Assembly (NCBI GenBank): GCA_017508505.1
Contig: JAFVYT010000210.1
Coordinates: 1-7,086 of the forward strand
DNA length: 7,086 nucleotides
DNA from: Clostridia bacterium
GTDB lineage: Bacteria > Bacillota_A > Clostridia > Oscillospirales > SIG627
Reading direction: 5' to 3'
The stretch's first letter is position 1. Each line of letters starts with the position of its first letter. A program made the translations under genes and the position numbers. The notes below the pieces were generated by a model that saw nothing but the letters and a program-made list of their open reading frames with translations, was not told where the DNA came from and searched no databases. Below are positions 1 to 5,775 of this stretch, piece after piece.

Positions 1-623
<623 letters not shown>

Positions 624-633
624 GCAAAAAACC

Positions 634-684
634 CGACATTTTTTGAAAAAGTCGAAGATTTTTTAGGAAAATTTCATTTTTCCT
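634..684. other. Two AT-rich inverted repeats in the nifJ/comM divergent region
   Basis: The first inverted repeat has arms CGAC(a)TTTTT at 634-643 and AAAAAGTCG at 646-654, with one unpaired A. It lies about 56 bp upstream of the predicted nifJ start. The second has arms AGGAAAA (665-671) and TTTTCCT (678-684) around a 6-nt centre. It touches the likely -35 of the rightward promoter. Both could be operators, or simply chance symmetry in very AT-rich DNA. Neither matches a regulator site I can name. Confidence 0.3.
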
Positions 685-712
685 GCCATTTTCACCACCG
701 TTATGTTAAAAT
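683..712 (+). promoter_or_regulatory. Probable promoter of the comM-like operon
   Basis: TAAAAT at 707-712 has an upstream TG (704-705), giving an extended -10. CTGCCA at 683-688 is a mediocre -35 with an 18-nt spacer. The predicted start near 719 would give a leader of about 30 nt ending in AAAGGAG (734-740), 8 nt before the ATG. The -35 match is weak, so basal expression is probably modest. Confidence 0.55.
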
Positions 713-748
713 AAAAATCAGAACCATTCACCGAAAGGAGAATTCGCT

Positions 749-2275
749 ATGATCGTCAAGATCCGCTCCGCGTCCCTGTGGGGATTGGAGGGCTTTTCCG
801 TGGAGGTGGAGGCCTTTTTCGGACGGGGTCTGCCCGAGCTGCACATCATCGGTCTGCCCGACGCCGCCGTGAAGGAATCCGTCAGCCGGATCCGCGCCGC
901 GGCCCAAAACTCCGCCCTGCCCTTGCCCGGCGGTGCCGTCACGGTGAACCTTGCCCCTGCGGACCGCAGGAAGGAGGGCAGCACCTTCGATCTGCCCATT
1001 CTCGTAGCGCTCCTTTCCAAAACCGCGCTGTCGGGCGTCAATCTTTCCGATGCTGCCTTCTTCGGGGAGGTCGGCCTTGCGGGGGATCTGCGGCCGGGGT
1101 GCGGGGCGCTTTGCCTTGCCCTTGCGGCACGGGAGGCGGGAGCGAAGCGCCTTTTCGTCCCCGAGGGGAATGCACACGAGTGCGCCGTGGTGGAGGGCCT
1201 CGAGGTCTACGGGGTCAAAAGCGTCTCGGAGCTGGTGGCCCATCTGAAGGACACCGCGCCCCTCTCCCCCACCGTATTCTCCTTCGAGGCGGCCGAGTCC
1301 CTCTCCCGTCCCGCGGTGGACTTTGCGGACGTGAAGGGGCAGGAGGTGGCAAAGCGCGCCATCGAGATCGCCGCCGCAGGCAACCACAACCTGCTTTTGG
1401 TGGGGCCGCCCGGGAGCGGAAAAAGCATGCTGGCCAAGGCCATTCCGGGGATCCTGCCCCGTCCCGATTTCGGAGAAATGCTCCGCACCACCGCCATCCA
1501 CTCCGTCAGCGGCACCCTGCCCAAGGGGGTCCCTCTGTTGACTCAAAGGCCCTTTCGCGCACCCCACCACACCCTGTCCTTTGCGGGACTTGCGGGAGGC
1601 GGCACCACCCCGAAGCCGGGAGAATTGAGCCTTGCCCACGGAGGGGTGCTCTTTCTGGACGAGCTGCCCGAGTTTGAAAAGAAAAGTCTGGAGGTGCTCC
1701 GTCAGCCCTTGGAGGATCGGTGCATCACCATCACCCGTGCCGCCTGGAAGGAGACCTTCCCCGCGGACTTTATGCTGGTCTGCGCCATGAACCCCTGCCC
1801 CTGCGGCTACTTCGGGGATGAGACCCACCACTGCAGCTGCTCGAGGGTGGCGGTGGAGCGCTACCTTTCCAAGATCTCCGGTCCCTTATTGGACCGCATC
1901 GATATGCGGGTGGAGGTGCCCGCCCTCTCCTTTGACGAGCTGCGGAACCGCACCCCGTCGGAGTCCAGCGAGGCCGTGCGGAATCGGGTGGAGCGCGCCC
2001 GCGCCATTGCCCGGAAGCGCTACGGGGAATACGGCGTCACGGCCAACGGCTCCCTCTCCGGCGCTCTGACCAAGAAGCTCTGCCTGCTTACTCCCGAGGC
2101 GGAGGCGATGATGAAGGAGAGCTTTGCCGCCCTCGGGCTCTCCGCCCGCGGGTACGACCGCATCCTCCGCCTGGCCCGCACCGTGGCCGATCTGGAGGAG
2201 AGCGAGAAAATCGAAGAAAGGCACGTTCTGGAGGCCATCCAATATCGGGTCGCCTCGGACAAGTATTTTTCCTGA
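749..2275 (+). CDS. comM: YifB/ComM family Mg-chelatase-like AAA+ ATPase
   Basis: A full-length 508-residue protein, matching the usual ~500-510 residues of the YifB/ComM family. Residues 1-165 form the N-terminal ChlI-like domain with a Lon-protease-type fold (GLPELHIIGLPDAAVKES at 27-44; NLAPADRRKEG at 67-77). The AAA+ core has Walker A GPPGSGKS (219-226) and Walker B VLFLDE (300-305). It also has the family's cysteine cluster MNPCPCGYFGDETHHCSC (C350, C352, C362, C364), a probable Zn site, and an arginine-finger segment LLDRIDM (380-386). The C-terminal helical domain with SARGYDRILRLARTVADL (465-482) follows. ComM of Haemophilus and Vibrio is a hexameric helicase promoting branch migration during natural transformation. 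Its role in Firmicutes is not settled, so a recombination function here is inference. The start is fixed by AAAGGAG 8 nt upstream and by the family-typical N-terminus (MIVKIRSASLWGLEGFSVEVE-like). It is first in a two-gene operon. Confidence 0.95.
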   Translation: MIVKIRSASLWGLEGFSVEVEAFFGRGLPELHIIGLPDAAVKESVSRIRAAAQNSALPLPGGAVTVNLAPADRRKEGSTFDLPILVALLSKTALSGVNLSDAAFFGEVGLAGDLRPGCGALCLALAAREAGAKRLFVPEGNAHECAVVEGLEVYGVKSVSELVAHLKDTAPLSPTVFSFEAAESLSRPAVDFADVKGQEVAKRAIEIAAAGNHNLLLVGPPGSGKSMLAKAIPGILPRPDFGEMLRTTAIHSVSGTLPKGVPLLTQRPFRAPHHTLSFAGLAGGGTTPKPGELSLAHGGVLFLDELPEFEKKSLEVLRQPLEDRCITITRAAWKETFPADFMLVCAMNPCPCGYFGDETHHCSCSRVAVERYLSKISGPLLDRIDMRVEVPALSFDELRNRTPSESSEAVRNRVERARAIARKRYGEYGVTANGSLSGALTKKLCLLTPEAEAMMKESFAALGLSARGYDRILRLARTVADLEESEKIEERHVLEAIQYRVASDKYFS

Positions 2276-2276
2276 T

Positions 2277-2711
2277 ATGAAATCCTTTTCCGTTTCCGAA
2301 GAGCGCTTTCGCCGCGCCTTCGACCGACGCTGTCCCCATGACGCGGGTCGCCTTCACATCGGCACCTCGGGAGAGATTGCGGGACGGCGCAAGGGGGATC
2401 GCTTCTACCTCTACCGCAGAAAAAGCGGCTTTCTCTCCCTTGCGGCCCTGACCCTTTACGGCAGGATCGAAAAGGATGGGGTGCGCTACCGCTTCTTGCG
2501 CCCGTGGACTTTTTTCATCCCTTGGGGCCTCTGGTGTGCGCTGCTTCTTTACACGGGAGCAAGCCTTCTTTTCACCGAGCCGGATTTCGCCCTGTTCTTT
2601 CTTTGTCCCGGGGCACTTCTGAGCCTGCCTCTTTTCCTCTTTTCCAAAAAGGAAAAGGAGCACCTGACCGCCTTTCTGCAAGGCCTGACGTCAAAAAAAG
2701 ACCCGAAATAA
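2277..2711 (+). CDS. Small membrane protein of unknown function, coupled to comM
   Basis: This gene encodes 144 residues and I do not recognise a named family. Residues 1-75 are soluble and strongly basic, containing GRRKGDRFYLYRRKSGF (36-52) and a LYGRIEKDGVRYRFLRP segment (60-76). Two hydrophobic segments follow at about 78-98 and 103-122, then a charged tail (SKKEKEH, then SKKDPK). The pattern of a short beta-rich region followed by paired membrane helices resembles small uncharacterised membrane proteins seen in Clostridia, but that is only an impression. Its ATG lies 1 nt after the comM stop (TGAtATG) and no Shine-Dalgarno is visible upstream. Translation therefore probably depends on ribosomes finishing comM, which argues for co-expression. 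Longer in-frame starts inside comM are rejected because they lack family support and overlap the conserved comM C-terminus. The gene ends 5 nt before the hairpin array. Confidence 0.75.
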   Translation: MKSFSVSEERFRRAFDRRCPHDAGRLHIGTSGEIAGRRKGDRFYLYRRKSGFLSLAALTLYGRIEKDGVRYRFLRPWTFFIPWGLWCALLLYTGASLLFTEPDFALFFLCPGALLSLPLFLFSKKEKEHLTAFLQGLTSKKDPK

Positions 2712-2716
2712 CGGGG

Positions 2717-3010
2717 GTTGCGGTAAGGGATTACCGCAACGCCGGTGATATTTTCCCTTGCGGGAAAGTGATATATTTCCCGAGGGAAATGTGAAATATT
2801 GCTATCGCAATATGATATATGCCCTTTGGGCATATTATGGTAAAAAATGATCCGTTGCAAAAATGCAACGGATCATTTTTATTCCTTAATATTTTCGAAG
2901 AAAATATATCATAGGCAAAGCCTATATCACTCGTCGTAAGACGAATATCACAGATTTGCATCGCAAATCTATTTCATTGTAGGTTGGAATTATCCCTAAG
3001 ACCAACCTAC
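2717..3010. repeat. Array of 11 non-identical hairpins with GTGATAT/ATATCAC linkers, mirror-symmetric
   Basis: Eleven perfect-stem hairpins fill 294 nt, with about 180 nt paired. They are H1 2717-2740 (10 bp, loop GGGA), H2 2752-2767 (6 bp, TTGC), H3 2775-2790 (6 bp, CGAG), H4 2796-2813 (7 bp, TATC), H5 2817-2835 (8 bp, TTT) and H6 2843-2880 (17 bp, AAAA). The right half has H7 2889-2907 (8 bp, GAA), H8 2911-2925 (6 bp, AAA), H9 2931-2944 (5 bp, GTAA), H10 2952-2970 (8 bp, ATC) and H11 2979-3010 (9 bp, 14-nt loop). Stem sequences differ between hairpins, while the linkers recur. On the left these are GTGATAT (2745, 2768), GTGAAAT (2791) and GAT (2814). On the right they are ATC (2908), ATATCAC (2924, 2945) and ATTTCA (2971). 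Left and right halves mirror about ~2861. The array lies between convergent operons and contains no plausible gene. I do not recognise it as a named element; a 3'-UTR structure, a structured RNA or a palindromic mobile repeat are all possible. Confidence 0.85.
2843..2880. terminator. Bidirectional intrinsic terminator (central hairpin H6)
   Basis: A perfect 17-bp stem with an AAAA loop has arms 2843-2859 and 2864-2880. The rightward transcript ends the stem in TTTTT and the leftward transcript ends in TTTTTT. The stem core (TGATCCGTTGCA) is balanced in GC. It lies between two convergent operons, so it can terminate the comM operon from the left and the amino-acid transporter operon from the right. 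The U-tracts are partly inside the stem and are short, so efficiency is uncertain. It is also the centre of the symmetric hairpin array. Confidence 0.7.
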
Positions 3011-3026
3011 GAAAGGGTCTTTTTTT
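2979..3026 (+). terminator. Overlapping alternative hairpins ending in a T-tract
   Basis: Arms GTAGGTTGG (2979-2987) and CCAACCTAC (3002-3010) form the outermost array hairpin. A second stem, AAGACC (2998-3003) with GGTCTT (3016-3021), shares bases with its right arm and runs into seven Ts (3020-3026), so the two cannot form together. On the plus strand this has the shape of a terminator and competing anti-terminator. No plus-strand gene follows, so its likeliest use is blocking antisense read-through into the transporter operon. Confidence 0.4.
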
Positions 3027-3145
3027 CTGCCACGAGGAAAAGCGATAAAGCTTTTTTTCGCCAAGCCTTTTTCTCGAAAAAAATTTGACGGGGGATGGGA
3101 CAAAGCGCCGCAAAGCGACGGCGAAGACGATGATAGGAAGCAAAT
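3011..3145. other. Remaining gene-free spacer downstream of the transporter operon
   Basis: No gene is seen here. It holds weak dyads: AAAAGC (3038-3043) with GCTTTT (3050-3055) continuing into Ts up to 3058; TTTTT (3068-3072) with AAAAA (3077-3081); and CGCCG (3106-3110) with CGGCG (3119-3123), which carries a CAAAGCG direct repeat. Read on the minus strand, as the 3' end of the transporter mRNA, none is followed by a convincing U-tract. Termination of that operon therefore more likely happens within the hairpin array. Confidence 0.4.
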
Positions 3146-3928
3146 TCAGGTGGCGGAGGTGGCGAGGAACGCCTTCAGCCTCGGAGACTTCGGATGGGAG
3201 AAGAGCTGTTCGGGGTCGCCGGACTCTGCGATGACACCGTCGGCCATAAAGATGATCTTGTCGCTGATCTCGCGGGCAAAATTCATTTCGTGGGTGACGA
3301 TGATCATGGTGATCTTTTTGGCGGCGAGCTCCTTGAGCACCTTCAGCACCTCCCCGGTCAGCTCGGGGTCGAGAGCGCTGGTGGGCTCGTCGAAGCAGAG
3401 GATCTTGGGAGAGAGCATCAGAGCACGGGCAATGGCCACTCGCTGCTGCTGACCGCCGGAAAGCTCGCAGGGGTAATTGGCGGCCTTTTCCGTCAGCCCC
3501 ACCTGACCGAGCAGCTCGTCGGCGTGGGCCTCGATCTCGGCCAAAATCTCCTTTTTCTTTTCCTTATAGTCGGGCCGCTCCTTGGCCAGAAGCTTCGGAG
3601 CCAGGCAGAGATTATCCTTCACGTTATATTGGGGGAAGAGGTTGAACTGCTGAAACACCATTCCGAAATTCTTTCTCATTCCGCGAATCGCGTCCTCCGA
3701 GAGCTTCTTTCGCTCAGCGGCACGGAAGAAGGACTCCCCCTCCATAAAGTATTCCCCCTCGTCGGGGTCACAGAGGAAGTTGATACACCGAAGCAGGGTC
3801 GTCTTTCCCGAGCCGGAGGACCCGATGATGGAGACCACCTGCCCCTTTTCCATAGAAAAATCGATGCCCTTGAGAACCTCGGTCTTGCCGAAGCGCTTGG
3901 ATACGCCTTTGACTTCAAAATATGCCAT
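3146..3928 (-). CDS. glnQ: Polar amino acid ABC transporter ATP-binding protein (GlnQ-like)
   Basis: A complete 260-residue ABC ATPase that powers import of a polar amino acid by hydrolysing ATP on the cytoplasmic face of the permease. Visible motifs are Walker A GSSGSGKT (36-43), Q-loop VFQQFNLFP (91-99, Q93), signature [15 protein letters not shown] (156-170), Walker B ILCFDEP (176-182, catalytic E181), D-loop SALD (184-187) and H-loop THE (212-214, H213). The [15 protein letters not shown] and [11 protein letters not shown] forms are characteristic of the polar amino acid (GlnQ/HisP) family. It is about 20 residues longer than E. coli GlnQ. The extra residues are mainly charged additions around 67-82 and 113-137, the latter a lysine/glutamate-rich helix before the signature. 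The start is supported by GGGAGGAG 5 nt upstream (3934-3941). It is the last gene of the operon, 13 nt after the permease stop. The symbol denotes the family; the substrate is unknown. Confidence 0.95.
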   Translation of the reverse strand: MAYFEVKGVSKRFGKTEVLKGIDFSMEKGQVVSIIGSSGSGKTTLLRCINFLCDPDEGEYFMEGESFFRAAERKKLSEDAIRGMRKNFGMVFQQFNLFPQYNVKDNLCLAPKLLAKERPDYKEKKKEILAEIEAHADELLGQVGLTEKAANYPCELSGGQQQRVAIARALMLSPKILCFDEPTSALDPELTGEVLKVLKELAAKKITMIIVTHEMNFAREISDKIIFMADGVIAESGDPEQLFSHPKSPRLKAFLATSAT

Positions 3929-3941
3929 ATCCGCTCCTCCC

Positions 3942-4670
3942 TTAAGACTTAAAGTACGACAGCTTCTTTTCCACTCTGCCCAAAATGAGGGTAAGGGCCC
4001 CCACGAAGAGCAGATAGAAGGCAGCGGAATAGAAGATGGGCCAAATGAGTGCGCTGGAGTTTGCCATACGCTTTGCCACGAAGATGATCTCGGGGATGGC
4101 GATGGCGTTGGCGAGAGCCGTGTCCTTTACGAGGGTAATGATCTCGTTGGAAAGGGCCGGTACGATGCGCTTGATCACCTGCTTGAGAATGACCTTAAAG
4201 AAGATCTGCGTGCGGGTCATCCCCAAAACGTACCCCGCCTCGTACTGCCCCTGAGAGATGCTCTCGATGCCGCCGCGGAAAATCTCCGAAAAGTAGCAGG
4301 CATAGTTGATCACAAAGGCGATCAGAACGGCCAAAAAGCGACCGTACCAAAGGAGCTCCACGCTCTGGCGGGTCTCGCGGATCTGCTTCAGGGTAGCGTC
4401 CAGATCGATCTGATCGAAGATGCTCATCTCCGACCCCGTTCCGAGAAGCCCCGGGAGATAGTAGATGAGGAAGATAAAAAGCATCAGGGGGATGCCGCGG
4501 ATCACCCAAATAAAGACCTTGCTGGGGTAGCGGACCACCCGAAAGCGGCTCATAGAGCAAAAGGAGAAGAGAAGCCCCAAGGGGATGGCCATCAATAGCG
4601 TTCCCGCAAACAAAAGGCACGAAATGCCGAAGCCCCCGAGGAGCTCATGCGTAATGGTTAAAAAGCTCAT
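3942..4670 (-). CDS. Polar amino acid ABC transporter permease
   Basis: A 242-residue inner membrane permease of the HisM/GlnP family. Membrane segments are visible at about 10-36, 51-72, 112-130 and 207-230. The [16 protein letters not shown] segment (58-73) and [23 protein letters not shown] (128-150) are family hallmarks. The latter holds the cytoplasmic EAA loop (EAG...G, 144-150) that docks on the ATPase. Compared with E. coli GlnP, about 28 extra residues (roughly 78-108, [24 protein letters not shown], charged) sit between the YYLP and [11 protein letters not shown] segments. The start at 4670 is chosen because GGAAGGA lies 6-7 nt upstream. The longer reading from 4727 would translate the intercistronic hairpin and add a non-hydrophobic, non-conserved 19-residue extension. 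It lies between the lipoprotein and ATPase genes; the substrate cannot be read from the sequence. Confidence 0.94.
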   Translation of the reverse strand: MSFLTITHELLGGFGISCLLFAGTLLMAIPLGLLFSFCSMSRFRVVRYPSKVFIWVIRGIPLMLFIFLIYYLPGLLGTGSEMSIFDQIDLDATLKQIRETRQSVELLWYGRFLAVLIAFVINYACYFSEIFRGGIESISQGQYEAGYVLGMTRTQIFFKVILKQVIKRIVPALSNEIITLVKDTALANAIAIPEIIFVAKRMANSSALIWPIFYSAAFYLLFVGALTLILGRVEKKLSYFKS

Positions 4671-4697
4671 ACAAAATCCTTCCGATACGCACAAAGC

Positions 4698-4726
4698 TGC
4701 AAGGCAAGAAGCCCTCTTGCCTTGCA
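4698..4726 (-). other. Intercistronic hairpin between lipoprotein and permease genes
   Basis: A perfect 12-bp stem has arms 4698-4709 (TGCAAGGCAAGA) and 4715-4726, around a 5-nt loop. In the operon transcript it lies 32 nt after the lipoprotein stop and 27 nt before the permease start, and has no U-tract. A stable hairpin at this position is known in other importers to protect the upstream binding-protein mRNA from 3' exonucleases, giving more binding protein than permease. That role here is inferred. On the plus strand it is followed after 3 nt by TTTTT, but no plus-strand gene needs a terminator there. Confidence 0.7.
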
Positions 4727-4758
4727 ACCGTTTTTACTGTTTTTCCTTTTTGATCCGA

Positions 4759-5580
4759 TTACTTCTGATCGGAAAAATCGGTCACGGCGGTGTTGGAAAC
4801 CCCGTACTTCTCAGCCAGACGGGCGATGGTGCCGTCAGCGGCAAGCTCCTCGAGGGCTCCGTTGACCTTTGCGGTCAGATCGCTCCCCTTCTTAAAGCCG
4901 ATGGCGTAGTACTCCGCGTCGCTGGAAATGGCCTCTACGATGGCAAGACCGGCATAGTCGCCCTTGCCCACGTAAGCCTTGGCAAGCTGCTCGTCGAGCA
5001 CGACGAAGTCAACGGCACCCAGAGCCAGATCCTTGAGCGCGTCCAGCTGGCTGGTGACGCCCTTCTTGATGGCACCGGTGAGGTTCTCGGTCAACCAGGT
5101 ATCGCCTGCGGAGGAGTTCTCCACGGCACCCACCTTGCCGGAAAGGGAATCCATCGCGGTCACGGAGGCGGCAAGCTCTGCCTTGGTCACGATGACCTGC
5201 TTGTTCTTCATATAGTTGTAGGAAAAGTCTACCTTGTCCGCACGGGCGACGCCGTCGTCGTCGGCGGTGTTGGCGGTAAAGCCGTTCCAGATGCACTGGA
5301 TGGTATTGGCATTCAGGTCGGAATACTTGTTATCCCAGTTGATCTCCTTGAACACGGGAACCATACCCAGCTTTGCAAATACGGCCTCGGCAAGCTCGGT
5401 ATCAAAGCCGACGAGCTTTCCGCCCTCCATATAGTTCATGGGCTCGTAAATGGTGTAACCGATGATCACGGTTTCGCCCTCATCCTCTACGGTAGAGGTA
5501 CCCTTTTCTTCCTTCCCGTTGCAGGCGGCGAGGGTGAGCATCATCATCACAGCCAGCAAAAGTGCAAGCAATTTCTTCAT
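4759..5580 (-). CDS. Amino acid ABC transporter substrate-binding lipoprotein (SBP family 3)
   Basis: A 273-residue solute-binding protein that captures an amino acid outside the membrane and delivers it to the permease. The N-terminus is a lipoprotein signal: MKK, a hydrophobic stretch (4-17), then the lipobox LAAC, with lipidated C20. An acidic, flexible linker (about 21-36) follows. Family-3 features include EPMNYMEGGKLVGFDTELA (46-63), IWNGFTANTADDDGVARADKVDFSYNY (97-123), GAVENSSAGD (151-160), GAVDFVVLDEQLAKAYV (188-204), YYAIGFKKGSDL (224-235) and DGTIARLAEKYG (249-260). R113 is the likely ligand-carboxylate arginine by position in the family motif; a DDDG stretch stands where TPER is usual. 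Translation starts from ATG with AAGGAG 6 nt upstream. It is the first gene of the operon. Ligand specificity is not predictable from what I can see. Confidence 0.95.
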   Translation of the reverse strand: MKKLLALLLAVMMMLTLAACNGKEEKGTSTVEDEGETVIIGYTIYEPMNYMEGGKLVGFDTELAEAVFAKLGMVPVFKEINWDNKYSDLNANTIQCIWNGFTANTADDDGVARADKVDFSYNYMKNKQVIVTKAELAASVTAMDSLSGKVGAVENSSAGDTWLTENLTGAIKKGVTSQLDALKDLALGAVDFVVLDEQLAKAYVGKGDYAGLAIVEAISSDAEYYAIGFKKGSDLTAKVNGALEELAADGTIARLAEKYGVSNTAVTDFSDQK

Positions 5581-5596
5581 AATTGTCTCCTTCTTG

Positions 5597-5643
5597 TCGG
5601 GACTTTACCCGAGCAATGTTTTAGTGTGCTAAATTGGTAAAGT
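5597..5643 (-). promoter_or_regulatory. Nested inverted repeats at the transporter operon start (candidate operator)
   Basis: ACTTTACC (5602-5609) and GGTAAAGT (5636-5643) form an 8-bp inverted repeat. It encloses a second palindrome, TTTAG-tgtg-CTAAA (5620-5633). The outer right arm begins just after the -10 and spans the predicted start site. A further small hairpin, TCGGG (5597-5601) with CCCGA (5608-5612), lies just upstream of the ribosome binding site and shares bases with the outer left arm. This looks like an operator for a repressor, or a leader with alternative pairings. I cannot match it to a known amino-acid regulator box. Confidence 0.5.
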
Positions 5644-5644
5644 T

Positions 5645-5673
5645 ATGATACCACCCTCCTTCCCGTTTGTCAA
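5645..5673 (-). promoter_or_regulatory. Strong sigma-A-type promoter of the amino acid transporter operon
   Basis: On the minus strand a perfect TTGACA (5668-5673) is followed by a 17-nt spacer and TATCAT (5645-5650), with TG one base upstream of the -10. The predicted transcript start is about 5638, giving a leader of nearly 60 nt. The near-consensus core suggests that expression is held down by a repressor when not needed, consistent with the dyad at the start site. Confidence 0.85.
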
Positions 5674-5713
5674 GTCTTTTCTTGATTTTTTTCCTTCTTT
5701 CCCCCAAAAGTTC

Positions 5714-5742
5714 TTGAAAAGCGCACCTCTTTATAATACAAT
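5714..5742 (+). promoter_or_regulatory. Promoter of the DUF3810-type gene
   Basis: TTGAAA (5714-5719), a 17-nt spacer and TACAAT (5737-5742) make a good sigma-A promoter. An overlapping TATAAT at 5732-5737 lacks a decent -35. The predicted start is near 5749, which leaves the ATG at 5752 almost without a leader and supports the GTG start at 5776. It diverges from the transporter promoter about 40 bp away. Confidence 0.7.
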
Positions 5743-5775
5743 GGAAGAAAGATGAGAGAAAAAGGAGGCAAGCCT

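Noticed and set aside
728..1831. Long minus-strand open frame opposite comM
   Set aside because: It is a shadow of GC-rich coding DNA. The plus strand encodes a full YifB/ComM protein, and the minus translation has no recognisable domain.
2731..2961. Small open frames inside the hairpin array
   Set aside because: They consist of translated hairpin arms and linkers, have no ribosome binding site, and break the structural pattern only by chance.
2745..2977. CRISPR-like array suggested by the regular GTGATAT spacing
   Set aside because: The repeated unit is only 7 nt, it flips orientation at the centre, and the intervening sequences are themselves palindromes. There are no cas genes.
3194..3952. 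Plus-strand open frames opposite the transporter genes (also 3780-4598 and 4585-5640)
   Set aside because: They are antisense to three clear transporter proteins and show the Gly/Leu/His-rich composition typical of reverse frames.
4671..4727. Longer permease start at 4727
   Set aside because: It would translate the intercistronic hairpin and lacks a ribosome binding site, whereas ATG 4670 has GGAAGGA at the right distance.
4698..4735. Plus-strand terminator at the intercistronic hairpin
   Set aside because: TTTTT does follow the hairpin on the plus strand, but there is no plus-strand gene upstream. The position inside a minus-strand operon explains it better.
5647..5668. T-box-like AGGGTGG string upstream of the transporter operon
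   Set aside because: It falls in the spacer of a near-perfect promoter, is not transcribed, and is not followed by the ACCGCG part of the T-box or by a terminator.
5752..5775. ATG start at 5752 for the DUF3810-type protein
   Set aside because: The AAAGGAGG lies downstream of this ATG, and the predicted transcript starts only about 3 nt before it. GTG 5776 fits both.
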